64,000 nucleotides of DNA from Streptomyces sp. NRRL B-1347. GTDB lineage: Bacteria; Actinomycetota; Actinomycetes; Streptomycetales; Streptomycetaceae. A program made the translations under genes and the position numbers. This document shows positions 34,810 to 44,800 of the stretch, piece by piece (within the stretch, counting starts at the first letter, position 1; each line of letters starts with the position of its first letter). The notes under the pieces were generated by a model. It was not told where the DNA came from, did no database searches, and saw only the letters and a program-made list of their open reading frames with translations. The stretch spans positions 248,001-312,000 of the forward strand of contig NZ_JOJM01000004.1 of the NCBI RefSeq assembly GCF_000720325.1. Reading direction: 5' to 3'.

Positions 34810-36617
34810 ACCAGCACCAGGGCTCCGTGATCCGGGACGACAGCCGGGCCACCGTGCACGGCCAGTTCACGGCTCAGGCCCGTGCGACCCCGCAGGCCCC
34901 GGCCCTCAGTTGCGACGGCACCGTCCTGACGTACGCGCAGGTGGACGCCGCGGCCGACGCGGTGGCTGCCCAGCTGCGCGATCTCGGCGCCGGGCGGGGC
35001 CGTCCGGTGGGCGTCCGCGTCGAACGCTCACCGCACCTGGTCATCGCCCTGCTCGCGGTGCTGAAGACCGGCGGATTCTACGTGGCGCTGAACCCGGGCG
35101 AGCCCGCCGTACGGTCGGCCTCGCTGCTGCGCGACTGCGGCGCCGGACTGCTGCTCACCCATCCAGAGGTGCCCGCCGAGCTGCTCGCCGAGGCCAAGCC
35201 GGTGTACCTGGACTCCCTCGACCCCGCAGATGTGCCGGCCGGCACCGCCCCCGCGGCCGCCCCGCCGGGCGGCGACCAGGACGCGGCCTACCTCGCCTAC
35301 ACCTCCGGCACCACCGGCGAGCCCAAAGGCGTGCTGGTGCCGCACGGTGCGGTACTGCGCCTGGTCCAGGACAGCGACGTGCTGCCGGTCGGGCCAGGCG
35401 ACGTGGTGCTCCACCTGGCACCGGCCGCGTTCGACGCCTCGACGCTGGAGCTGTGGGCGCCCCTGCTGAACGGCGCGCGCCTCGCGGTGTTCCCGGCCGG
35501 TGAGGTGACCGCGGAACGGCTCGCCGAGGTCGTCGAGGCGGAAGGGGTCACCGCGATGTGGCTCACCGCCGGCCTGTTCCACCTGGTCGCGGAGCGGCCC
35601 GACCCGCGCCTCGCGGGAGTGCGCAGACTGCTCGCGGGCGGCGACGTCCTCTCGCCCCGGCACGTCGACGCGATGCTCACGGCCCACCCCGGACTGACGC
35701 TGGTGAACGGCTACGGCCCGACGGAGAACACCACGTTCACGTGCTGCCACGCCATGACAGAACCGGTCTCCGCCCCGCAGGTGCCCATCGGGCGCCCGAT
35801 CCCCGGCACCCAGGCACATCTGCTCGACGAGCGGCTGCGCCCCGTGGCCGACGGAACCGTGGGGGAGCTGTACGCGGGCGGCAGGGGCGTCGCCCACGGC
35901 TACTGGGGCCTTCCGGCGGCCACCGCCGAGCGGTTCGTCCCCGACCCGTTCTCGGGTACGCCGGGCGCCCGTCTGTACCGCACCGGCGACCTGGCCCTGC
36001 GGCGGCCGGACGGGGTCCTGGAATTCCACGGGCGCGTGGACGACCAGGTGAAGATCCGCGGATTCAGAGTGGAACCCGGCGAGGTGGAGGCGGCGCTGCG
36101 CGAGCTGCCCGGCGTCGGGGACGGCGCGGTCGTCGCCCGCACCGGGCCCACCGGAGAGCGCGCTCTGGTCGCGTATGTGACGGGCAAGCAGGAGCAGCCG
36201 CTGCACCTTCCCGGCCTGCGGCGCGCCCTGGCCGAGCAGCTGCCCGCCCATCTGGTGCCCGGCTCCTTCGTCCAGTTGGACAGCCTGCCGCTGGGCAGCA
36301 CCGGCAAGGTCGACCGGCGCGCCCTTGCGGCACGCGGGGAACGCGCCCGGCCCGAGACCGACGTGCCGCTGCGCCTGCCCGAGAACGAACTGGAGCAGTG
36401 GCTCGCGCAGCTCTGGTGCGACCTCCTTGGGATCGACCAGGTCGGTGTGGACGACGACTTCTTCGAAGTGGGCGGACACTCGCTCGTCGCCGCCGCGATC
36501 ACTGGGGAGATCGGCCAGGTCCAGGGGGTGTTCGTCACCGCCCGGTCCTTCTACGAGAACCCCACGGTCGCCGAACTCGCCGAGGTGATCGCTGAGTTGA
36601 GGGAGAGCGTCCGATGA
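34806..36617 (+). CDS. NRPS A-PCP didomain, valine code
   Basis: 603 residues. Adenylation domain about 15-510, carrier about 525-600 (FFEVGGHSL). Motifs A3 YTSGTTGEPKG, A5 NGYGPTE, A7 YRTGDL, A10 GSTGKVDRRAL are intact. Pocket residues are D210 A211 L214 W252 L276 G278 G302 T310 F311, giving DALWLGGTF, essentially the valine code. It is followed by a P450 with an ATGA overlap, the arrangement known from clusters where a P450 beta-hydroxylates an aminoacyl-PCP. 3-Hydroxyvaline or a related oxidised valine unit is therefore plausible. Confidence 0.93.
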   Translation: MNQHQGSVIRDDSRATVHGQFTAQARATPQAPALSCDGTVLTYAQVDAAADAVAAQLRDLGAGRGRPVGVRVERSPHLVIALLAVLKTGGFYVALNPGEPAVRSASLLRDCGAGLLLTHPEVPAELLAEAKPVYLDSLDPADVPAGTAPAAAPPGGDQDAAYLAYTSGTTGEPKGVLVPHGAVLRLVQDSDVLPVGPGDVVLHLAPAAFDASTLELWAPLLNGARLAVFPAGEVTAERLAEVVEAEGVTAMWLTAGLFHLVAERPDPRLAGVRRLLAGGDVLSPRHVDAMLTAHPGLTLVNGYGPTENTTFTCCHAMTEPVSAPQVPIGRPIPGTQAHLLDERLRPVADGTVGELYAGGRGVAHGYWGLPAATAERFVPDPFSGTPGARLYRTGDLALRRPDGVLEFHGRVDDQVKIRGFRVEPGEVEAALRELPGVGDGAVVARTGPTGERALVAYVTGKQEQPLHLPGLRRALAEQLPAHLVPGSFVQLDSLPLGSTGKVDRRALAARGERARPETDVPLRLPENELEQWLAQLWCDLLGIDQVGVDDDFFEVGGHSLVAAAITGEIGQVQGVFVTARSFYENPTVAELAEVIAELRESVR

Positions 36618-37906
36618 GGATCGGCAGCCCCGCGGCGACTGCGGACATCGCGCTCGACACCATCGACCTCGCGGACCCCGAGCTGTACGCCTCGGGCGAC
36701 CCGCACACCCTGTGGCACGCGCTGCGCGAGCGGGAGCCGGTCCACCGCCAGACCTTGCCCGACGGCCGCTCCTTCTGGTCGGTGACCTCCTATCGCGACG
36801 TCAACGACGTGCTGCGCGACCACACCCGGTACACCTCACAGCGCGGCACGCTGCTGTCCATCCTGGGCTCCTTTGACCCGGCCGGCGGCCTGATGATGGC
36901 GGCCAGCGACCCGCCCGTGCACACCGCGCTGCGCGAGCCGATGGGCAAGGCGCTGTCGGCCCGCGCCCTCGCGCACTGGGAGCCACGCATCCGCGAGGTG
37001 GTGCTGCGGCTGCTCGCGCCGCTCGCCGAAGGACCGCTGGACCTGGCGCAGGCCGCCACGGCCTTCCCGATGGCCTTCACCGGGGCGCTGATGGGCCTGC
37101 CCGAGGAGGACTGGGCCCGGCTCGCCCACCTGACCACGATGGCCGTCGCCCCCGAGGACCCGGCGTTCGAGGCGGGCGGGGGACACACGACGCTGCTCTC
37201 CGCCCACCACGAGCTGTTCGAGTACTTCGCCCAGCGGGTGCGCGCGGTCTCCGCCGCGCCCGGCGACGACCTCACCGGATTCCTGCTCCGGATGAAGCCC
37301 GACGGTCGCCCGCTGCGCCAGGACGAGCTGGTGTACAACTGCTACAGCCTGCTCCTGGGCGCGAACGTCACCACGCCGCACGCCCTGGCGGCGACCGTGC
37401 TCGCCCTCATGGAGCACCCTGATCAGTACCGTCGCCTCCTGGCCGAACCGGCCCTGGTGACCAGCGCCGTGGAGGAGGGGCTGCGCTGGTCCTCGCCGGC
37501 CAACCACTTCATGCGGTACGCCGTCAAGGACACCGAGCAGAACGGTGTGCGGATCGCTCGCGGCGACGCCGTGGTCGCCTGGCTGGGCTCGGCGAACCGG
37601 GACGCCTCTGTCTTCCCCGACCCGTACCGCTTCGCCGTCGACCGCAGTCCGAACCGGCACGTGGCCTTCGGCTTCGGACCGCACTACTGCATCGGCGCGC
37701 CGCTGGCCCGCATCGCGCTGCGCGTGATGTTCCAGGAGATCGTCCGGCTCGTGGCCGAGTTCCGGCCCGCGGGGCCGGTCCGCCATCTGAAGTCCAACTT
37801 CGTGGCGGGCATCAGCTCCCTCCCCGTGACCGCCGTCCTGCATGACGGCGCGGCCGAAGTCATGGCCGCCCACACGCCCTTGCCGCGCCCGGAGGCCGCC
37901 GCATGA
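36614..37906 (+). CDS. Cytochrome P450, probably acting on aminoacyl-PCP
   Basis: 430 residues. ExxR is Glu288-Arg291 (EEGLR); the haem loop is FGFGPHYCIG with Cys359. The I-helix reads GANVTT (249-254): Val252 replaces the usual acidic residue before Thr253. ATG overlaps the stop of the valine A-PCP and its own stop overlaps the next thioesterase. By position it oxidises the valine held on the preceding carrier; direct evidence is lacking. Confidence 0.92.
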   Translation: MRIGSPAATADIALDTIDLADPELYASGDPHTLWHALREREPVHRQTLPDGRSFWSVTSYRDVNDVLRDHTRYTSQRGTLLSILGSFDPAGGLMMAASDPPVHTALREPMGKALSARALAHWEPRIREVVLRLLAPLAEGPLDLAQAATAFPMAFTGALMGLPEEDWARLAHLTTMAVAPEDPAFEAGGGHTTLLSAHHELFEYFAQRVRAVSAAPGDDLTGFLLRMKPDGRPLRQDELVYNCYSLLLGANVTTPHALAATVLALMEHPDQYRRLLAEPALVTSAVEEGLRWSSPANHFMRYAVKDTEQNGVRIARGDAVVAWLGSANRDASVFPDPYRFAVDRSPNRHVAFGFGPHYCIGAPLARIALRVMFQEIVRLVAEFRPAGPVRHLKSNFVAGISSLPVTAVLHDGAAEVMAAHTPLPRPEAAA

Positions 37907-38703
37907 CCTCGCAGACACCACAGACACCGCAGAAGCCGCAGAGACCGCCGAAGAAGAAGCGATGGCTGCTGCGCACCCCGGCGGCGGACGCCCCCGCCCG
38001 GCTGTTCTGCTTCCCGTACTCGGGGACCGGCGCGTCGATGTACAACAAGTGGCCGGACCGGGTAGGAGCGGCCGAGGTGTGCCGCATCCAGTTGCCGGGT
38101 CGCGAGAACCGGGTGCGGGAGGAGCACTTCGGCACCTACGAGGCGCTTGCCGCCGACCTGGCGCCGGCCCTGCTGCCCCACCTCGACCGGCCGTTCGGCT
38201 TCTTCGGCCACTGCGGCGGCGCCCTCGCGGCCTTCGCGACGGCGCACCGCCTTGCCGAGCTCGGCATGCCCGTCCCCGACGTGCTCTTCATGTCCTCCCA
38301 GGTGGCCCCGCACCAGGGCCCCTACGGCCGCTACCTCACGATGGACGAGACGGGGCTGCGCGGCGAACTGGAGCGCCTCACCCGGGTCATGGGCTCGGAG
38401 CCGGTGCCGGACCTGATCGACCTGGGCCTGGGCGTCATGAACGCGGACCTCGCGGCGAACCGCGCCTACCGCACCCCCGAGCCGGTCGTGCTGCCCACGC
38501 GCATCCGCCCCCTCGGCTGGCGCGACGACCAGGAGGTCGCACCGGAGCGCATGACCGGCTGGGAGGAGTGCGCCCCCGCGGGGCGGTGCGCGCGCACGGT
38601 GCTGCCGGGAGACCACCACGCCTTCCTGCGCGCCCCCGACCCGCTGGTCGACGTGCTCGCCGCGGACCTGGCCGACGCGGTCGCCGCGAGGGCGGCCCAG
38701 TGA
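37903..38703 (+). CDS. Thioesterase with cysteine nucleophile (type II TE fold)
   Basis: 266 residues of the RifR-like alpha/beta-hydrolase thioesterase family (LFCFPYSGTGASMY, QLPGRENR). The nucleophile elbow is GHCGG, with Cys104 where nearly all relatives have Ser. The His is in PGDHHAFL and the Asp probably in GWRDD. A Lys/Pro/Gln-rich N-terminal extension is present. Cys thioesterases are known to catalyse unusual releases such as beta-lactone or beta-lactam formation as well as hydrolysis. Its position between two P450 genes suggests work on oxidised aminoacyl-PCPs. Confidence 0.9.
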   Translation: MTSQTPQTPQKPQRPPKKKRWLLRTPAADAPARLFCFPYSGTGASMYNKWPDRVGAAEVCRIQLPGRENRVREEHFGTYEALAADLAPALLPHLDRPFGFFGHCGGALAAFATAHRLAELGMPVPDVLFMSSQVAPHQGPYGRYLTMDETGLRGELERLTRVMGSEPVPDLIDLGLGVMNADLAANRAYRTPEPVVLPTRIRPLGWRDDQEVAPERMTGWEECAPAGRCARTVLPGDHHAFLRAPDPLVDVLAADLADAVAARAAQ

Positions 38704-38732
38704 ACACCGAGCCGACCGGAAGAGAGGAACCC

Positions 38733-39947
38733 GTGGCATCCGACCCCTATGTGTCCGGCTCGCTCAAGGAGACCGGCGACCCCGACCCTTACGCCAACTA
38801 CGCCTGGCTGCGTGAGCACGCGCCCGTCAGCGAGGTCTACACCCCCCACCGCGAGGGCACCACCTGGCTGGTCACCACCTACGACCTCGCCCGCGCCTGC
38901 CTGACCGACCCGCGCCTGAGCAACGACGACCGCAACTCGGCGGGCGCGCCGGGTGCCTTCGGCAGCGGTGCGTGGGATCCCGCACGCGGACTGCTCGACC
39001 TGGACCGGCCCGAACACGCCCGGCTGCGGCGGCTGGTGGCGGGCGCGTTCAGCGCGGGCGCCGTCGAGCGGATGCGGGACATGATGGTCCGCATCACCGA
39101 TGAGGCCCTCGACACCATGGCGGGCCTGGAGAGCTGCGACCTCGTCGAGCACTTCTCGCTGCCGGTGCCGGTGGCGATCATCCACGAGGTGCTCGGGATC
39201 CCGCCGGAGCAGCGCGAGTCCCCGGCGCACTGCCTCGACCTCTTCTACCACACGGGCCTGACCGACCCGCTGGACGTGGACAAGCTGGGCGAACTCCTTG
39301 AGTACACGGCCAAACTGGCCGCGTACAAGCGCACCCATCCCGGGCCCGATGTCGGCACCCACCTGGTCCGGGGCCTGGAGACGGGCGAGCTGCGCGACGA
39401 CAACGAACTCGCGGCGATGATCCTGTCGGTGCTCGGCGCCGGACACGTGACGACCGTTCAGTTCCTGGGCACGGCGGTCTACCGGCTGCTGCAGCACCCG
39501 GACCAACTGGCGGCGATCCGCGAGGGAAGCATCACCTGGCAGTCGGCCGTGAACGAACTGCTGCGCTACGACGCCGCGGTCCAGTCCACGGTGTACCGCT
39601 ACGCCAAGGAGGACCTGGACCTCGGCGGGGTGCGCATCGGCAAGGGGGACGCGCTCCTGGTGTCGCTCGCCGCGGCCAACCGTGATCCGGCCCGGTTCCC
39701 CGACCCGGACACCTTCCGCGCCGACCGCGGCGGCTCGGGCCACCTCGGCTTCGGCCACGGCGCCCACCTGTGCCTGGGCGCCCATCTCGCCCGCCTGGAG
39801 GGCGAGATCGCCCTCGACATCCTCTTCCGCCGCCTGGACGGGATCGAACTGGCCGTGCCCTTCGACGAGGTGGTGTGGACGTACGGGCCCATGCTCCGTG
39901 GACCGCGTGCGCTGCCGGTGCTGCTGCCCACCCCCGCGGCTCGCTGA
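38733..39947 (+). CDS. Second cluster cytochrome P450
   Basis: 404 residues from GTG 38733, chosen for its AGAGAGGA ribosome binding site; GTG 38700, overlapping the TE stop, is in frame and possible. ExxR is Glu275-Arg278, haem Cys347 in FGHGAHLCLG. The I-helix AGHVTT (236-241) has Val239 at the normally acidic position, as in the first cluster P450. It precedes the divergent A-PCP, whose bound substrate it may oxidise. Confidence 0.92.
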   Translation: MASDPYVSGSLKETGDPDPYANYAWLREHAPVSEVYTPHREGTTWLVTTYDLARACLTDPRLSNDDRNSAGAPGAFGSGAWDPARGLLDLDRPEHARLRRLVAGAFSAGAVERMRDMMVRITDEALDTMAGLESCDLVEHFSLPVPVAIIHEVLGIPPEQRESPAHCLDLFYHTGLTDPLDVDKLGELLEYTAKLAAYKRTHPGPDVGTHLVRGLETGELRDDNELAAMILSVLGAGHVTTVQFLGTAVYRLLQHPDQLAAIREGSITWQSAVNELLRYDAAVQSTVYRYAKEDLDLGGVRIGKGDALLVSLAAANRDPARFPDPDTFRADRGGSGHLGFGHGAHLCLGAHLARLEGEIALDILFRRLDGIELAVPFDEVVWTYGPMLRGPRALPVLLPTPAAR

Positions 39948-39994
39948 GCCCGCGACGCCCCCGACAACAACGACACGAAGATCTGGAGTGCGCC

Positions 39995-41803
39995 ATGGCA
40001 CAAGAGCAGCAGGCGGCCCCGAGCCGGTCGGCCCGCACGGTCCTGGAGGGCTTCGACGTCTGGGCCGCCAAGGCCCCCGACGAGCCCGCCGTGATCTCGG
40101 ACGGCACCGCGTTGAGCTACCGGCAACTGGACGAGGAGGCCGAGGCCCTCGCCCGTGACCTGCGGGCGCTGGGGTGCGGGCCCGAGACCGTGGTCGGGCT
40201 GTGCGTCACACGCGGCACCGGCCTGGCCGTCGCGGTCCTGGGCGTGGTCAAGGCGGGCGCGGCGTACCTGCCGCTGGACCCCGCCCACCCCGCGGCGAGG
40301 TCCCGGACGGTCCTTGCCGACGCCGGGGCGCGCCTCGTGGTGACGGACCGGTCGGTGTCGGCCGGTCTGGACGCCGAAGGCTGGGGCGGGACGCCGGTGT
40401 ACGAGCTGGACGGTGAGCGCCCGGCGCCGACCGTCACGGACCCGGGCACCGGCCCCGCCGGTGAGGCCGACCAGTTGCTGTACGTCATCTACACCTCGGG
40501 CTCCACCGGACGGCCCAAGGGCATCGCCATGCAGAGCGGGCCGCAGATCACGCTGCTCGACTGGTGCCGCGAGCACTACGCCGAGCGCCCGGTCGCCCTG
40601 CAGTACTTCCCCGTGACCGCCGACGTGGCCTTCCTCGAGCTCATGTCCACGTGGTGGCTCGGCGGCTGCGCGGTGGTCGCCACCGAGCCGGAGCGCTACG
40701 ACGTCGAGGCCCTGGCCGGCCTGATCGCCCGGCACGCCGTGAGCAAGGTCCTGCTGCCGGTGGTCGCGCTCGACGAGCTCGCGCGGCACAGCAGGAGCGC
40801 ACCCGACCAGGTGGCCACCCTCCGTGAGCTGATCACCACCGGTGACCGGCAGACGATCACCCCGGCCATCCGTGACCTGTGCGACCAGCACCCCGAGATG
40901 TTCCTGGACAACCACTACGGTTCCACCGAGGTCAACGTGGTCACCGCGCCGCGCCTGACGGCACCGGCCGCCGAGTGGCCCGACCACCCGCTGACGGGAC
41001 GACCCATGTCCGGCGCGCGGATCTACGTGCTCGACGCGAACCTCTCGCCCGTACCGCCGAACGTCCAGGGCGAGATCTACGTGGGCGGCGGACCCCCCGC
41101 CCGCGGCTACGCGGGGCGCCCGGGCCTGACGGCCGCCGCGTTCCTGCCCGACCCCTACGCGGCGGAGCCCGGCGCGCGCATGTACCGCACCGGTGACCTG
41201 GGCCGGTGGCGGCCCGGGGGAGTCCTGGAGTACCTGGGCCGGGTCGACTTCCAGCTCAAGCTGCACGGCTACCGCATCGAGCCGGGTGAGATCGAGTCAC
41301 TGCTGCGCGAGCGCGCGGACGTGGAGCGGGCCGCCGTACTGCGGATCGGCGAGGGCCAGGACGCCTACCTGGCGGCGTATCTGATCGCCGACGGCGAACC
41401 GCCGGCCCCGAGCGAGCTTCGCGAGTACCTCGGCCTTCGGCTGCCCGGGCCCATGGTGCCCAGCACTTACGTCTTCCTGCCGGAGTTCCCGCTCACCGAT
41501 ACCGGCAAGGTGGACCGTAAGGCGCTGCCGCTGCCGGACGGCGGCGGGGCGCAGTGGGTCGCACCGCGCGACGAGACCGAGCGGGCGGCCGCGGAGGTGC
41601 TCGCCCAGGTCCTCGGCCGGGACCGGATCGGCGTCACCGACGACTTCTTCCGCATGGGCGGGCACTCGCTGCTGGTCACCCAGGTGGTGCACCGGCTGCG
41701 CGCCGCGCTCGGGGTGCAGCTCCCGATGCGGGCGGTCTTCGAAGGGCCGACCGCCGCGGCACTGGCCAAGGAAGCGCGTCGGCTGCGCGAGGAGCGCGGA
41801 TGA
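39995..41803 (+). CDS. NRPS A-PCP didomain, unassigned specificity
   Basis: 602 residues. Adenylation domain about 15-510 with A3 YTSGSTGRPKG, A7 YRTGDL, A8 GRVDFQLKLHGYR and A10 TDTGKVDRKAL; carrier about 520-595 (FFRMGGHSL). The A4/A5 region is unusual: TADVAFLEL replaces F-D-x-S, and NHYGSTEVNVV replaces the GPTE form. Pocket residues D210 V211 L214 L253 I280 T282 H307 V315 V316 (DVLLITHVV) match no code I know. Asp210 is kept, so an alpha-amino acid is likely. ATG 39995 has GGAG upstream. Confidence 0.9.
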   Translation: MAQEQQAAPSRSARTVLEGFDVWAAKAPDEPAVISDGTALSYRQLDEEAEALARDLRALGCGPETVVGLCVTRGTGLAVAVLGVVKAGAAYLPLDPAHPAARSRTVLADAGARLVVTDRSVSAGLDAEGWGGTPVYELDGERPAPTVTDPGTGPAGEADQLLYVIYTSGSTGRPKGIAMQSGPQITLLDWCREHYAERPVALQYFPVTADVAFLELMSTWWLGGCAVVATEPERYDVEALAGLIARHAVSKVLLPVVALDELARHSRSAPDQVATLRELITTGDRQTITPAIRDLCDQHPEMFLDNHYGSTEVNVVTAPRLTAPAAEWPDHPLTGRPMSGARIYVLDANLSPVPPNVQGEIYVGGGPPARGYAGRPGLTAAAFLPDPYAAEPGARMYRTGDLGRWRPGGVLEYLGRVDFQLKLHGYRIEPGEIESLLRERADVERAAVLRIGEGQDAYLAAYLIADGEPPAPSELREYLGLRLPGPMVPSTYVFLPEFPLTDTGKVDRKALPLPDGGGAQWVAPRDETERAAAEVLAQVLGRDRIGVTDDFFRMGGHSLLVTQVVHRLRAALGVQLPMRAVFEGPTAAALAKEARRLREERG

Positions 41804-44800
41804 CCGAGGGGACGGCGGCGGGGGAGTCGGCCGGTCGGCCCGAGCTGTCCTTCGCTCAGGAGCGGCTGTGGTTCCTCGACCAGCTCTCGCCGGGGGAGTC
41901 CGGCTATCTCACACCGTTCAGCCGCCGCCTTGATGGCCCGGTGGACGCGGACCTGTTGGAGCGCGCGCTGCGGGCGGTCGCGGAGCGCCATCCGGTGCTG
42001 CGGTCACGGATCGACGCCGGCTCGGGGACACCGGTTCCCGTGGTCGAGGCGGCCGCGACGCTCCGCCTGGAGCGCGTCGACCTGAGCGGTGCGCCGGACC
42101 CGGAGCGCGCCGCCGAGGCCGCCGTGGCGACGATGCTGAACACGCCCATGGACCTGACGGCGGCGCCGTGGCTGCGGGCCGCGCTGTTCACGCTGGGCGA
42201 GGGCAGCACCCTCTTCCACGTCCAGGTGCACCACATCGCCTTCGACGGGATCTCCCGGGGCCTGTTCGAGCGGGACCTTTCGGCGCAGTACCGGGCCCTG
42301 GCGGGGGGCCGCCCGGCACTGGAGCTCCCGCCGGGGCAGGACTACGCCACCCATGCGGCCCGGCAGCGGGCGGCGCTCGGACCCGCCGAGCGCGAGGAGT
42401 TGCTCGCCGAGTGGCGCACCGCCCTGGACGGCGCGCCGCACGTGCTCGAGCTGCCCTCGGACCGCCCGCGCCCGGCCAGGCCGGGCCCGCGGGCGGGGCG
42501 GGTGGACTTCGTGATCCCCGAAGAGGTGACCGCCGCCCTGTACCGCGTCGCGCAAGCGCACCGGACCACCCTGTTCTGTGTCGGCCTGGCCGCCTACCAG
42601 CATCTTCTGGGCCGGTACGCGGATGCCCGGGACGTGCTGGTGGGGGTGCCGTTCGCGGGCCGCGAGGACCCGGAGGCGGAGCAGGTCATCGGGTTCTTCA
42701 CGCACTCCGTGCCGCTGCGCGGGGAGTTGGCCGGGTCACCGTCGCTCGACGCACTGACCCGGCAGGCGCGGGACCGGGTGCTTGAGGCGATGGACCTCCA
42801 GGAACTGCCTCTGGAGCAGCTCGTGGACGGGCTCGGCGTGACCCGCGAGGCCAACCGCAATCCGCTGTTCCAGCACTGGTTCGACCTGGCGGACCCGCAG
42901 TGGGACCGGCCCGCGCTGATCCTGCCCGGCGTTCGGGTCCGGCCGGTCCCGGTCACCGAGACCACCACCCGCTTCGACACCGAACTGCATCTGCGTCCCG
43001 CGGGGGCGGGTCTGGCGGGACGGCTCCTGTACTCGGCGGAGCTGTTCGACGAGGAGACGGCCGCGGGCCTTGCCGGACACTATGCCGCGCTGCTCGCCGC
43101 GGCGGCCGCGGAGCCGGGGCGGCCCCTCGACTCGATCCCGCTCACCGGGGCGGCCGAGCGCGCGCGACTGCTCGACCTGGGCACCGGGCCCGCCGTGCGG
43201 CGCGGCCCGGCGACGGTGGACGCGTACGTGGAGCGCACGGTGGCCCGCGTTCCGGACGAGGTGGCCGTCCGCTCCGGCGAACGGCGGCTGACCTACCGTC
43301 AGCTCGACGAGCGGTCCCGGCGGATCGCCCGGGCGCTGCGGGAGCACGGGGCCGGGCCCGAGCGGGTGGTCGCGGTCTGTCTGCCGCGCGGGCCCGAGCT
43401 GGTCTGCGCCCTGCTGGGCGTCGTGCGGTCGGGGGCGGCCTACGTGCCGGTGGAGCCGGAGCTTCCGGCCGAGCGGATCGCGTACCTGCTGCGCGACTCC
43501 GGCGCGATGGCGGTGCTCGGGGACGCCGGGGCCGAGAGCCTCACCGAGGTGACCGGGCACCCCCTGGTGCGCGTAGACCACTTCGTGGACGGCGACGGCC
43601 CGCACGGCGGGGCGGCGCTGTCGGCGACCGGGCACGGGGCACAGGACCTGCCGACGGCGCTGGATCCCGACCGCCTGCTGTACGTCGTCTACACCTCCGG
43701 CTCGACCGGGCTGCCCAAGGGTGTCGGTGTCACCCACCGCAACTTCACCCGGCTCCTCGACTGGCATCTCGACCGCTACCCCGTGGCGTCGGGAGCGGCC
43801 ACGGCGCAGACGGCCGGAGTCTCCTTCGACGCCGCGGCCTGGGAGATCTGGCCGGCCCTGGCGGGCGGTTCGCGCCTCGAGGTGTGCTCGGCGGACGAGG
43901 TGCGCACCCCGTCGCGCCTGCTCGCGCGCCTGGAGGAGGCGGGCGTGGGGTCGGCTTTCGTGCCCACCGCGTTGGCGGAACTGCTGATCCGCGAGCCGCT
44001 CGGGCAGCGGACCGCGCTGCGACGGCTGCTGACCGGCGGGGATGTGTTCCGGCCGCGTGCCGAGGACGCGCCGGGGGTCGATGTGGTCAACCACTACGGC
44101 CCGACGGAGAACACCGTCGTCGCCACCGCCACCGACGAGCTCACCCGTCCCTGGCCGGGCCGCTCCATCGGTCGGCCGATCGCCGGAGTACGGGCCTATG
44201 TGCTCGATGACCGGCTGCACCTGGTGCCCCGTGGAGTGCGCGGCGAGCTGTGGCTCGGCGGGGCCCTGGTGTCGCGCGGCTACCTGGGGCGGCCCGGCCT
44301 CACCGCCGAGCGGTTCGTCCCGGATCCGTTCGCCGCGGAGCCGGGGGCGCGCATGTACCGCACCGGGGACCTGGTGCGGTGGTCGGCCGACGGCTCCCTT
44401 GAGTTCCGGGGCCGGGCGGACGGCCAGTTGAAGATCAGCGGTTACCGGGTGGAACCGGCCGAGGTCGAGGTGGTGCTGCTGCGCTGCCCGGGGGTGCGGG
44501 AGGCGGTCGTGACCGCGGCCACGGGCCCCGACGGAGCCCCGGTGCTCGCGGCCCACCTGGTGTGCGACGCTCCCGGCCCGAGCGACGCGGAGCTGCGCTC
44601 CCAGCTGCGCCGCCAGGTGCCCTCGTACCTGGTGCCGTCGGTCTTCGTCCGGCTCGACGCGCTGCCGCTGACCGTCACGGGCAAGGTCGACCGCCGTGCG
44701 CTGCCGACGCCCTCGGAGGGGGCCCGCGCGGCGGTGGCCCCGCGGACCCCGGCCGAGTCGGCGGTGCACGCCCTGTGGCTGGAGGTGCTGCCCGGGCGCG

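Noticed and set aside
21446..38703. An obafluorin-like beta-lactone pathway (ThrRS resistance plus Cys thioesterase)
   Set aside because: The two genes are 15 kb apart with unrelated genes between; there is no threonine transaldolase, no dihydroxybenzoate genes and no matching A-domain code.
37903..38703. Calling the Cys-type thioesterase a dead enzyme
   Set aside because: Cys is a competent nucleophile at this position in known thioesterases and the rest of the fold is intact.
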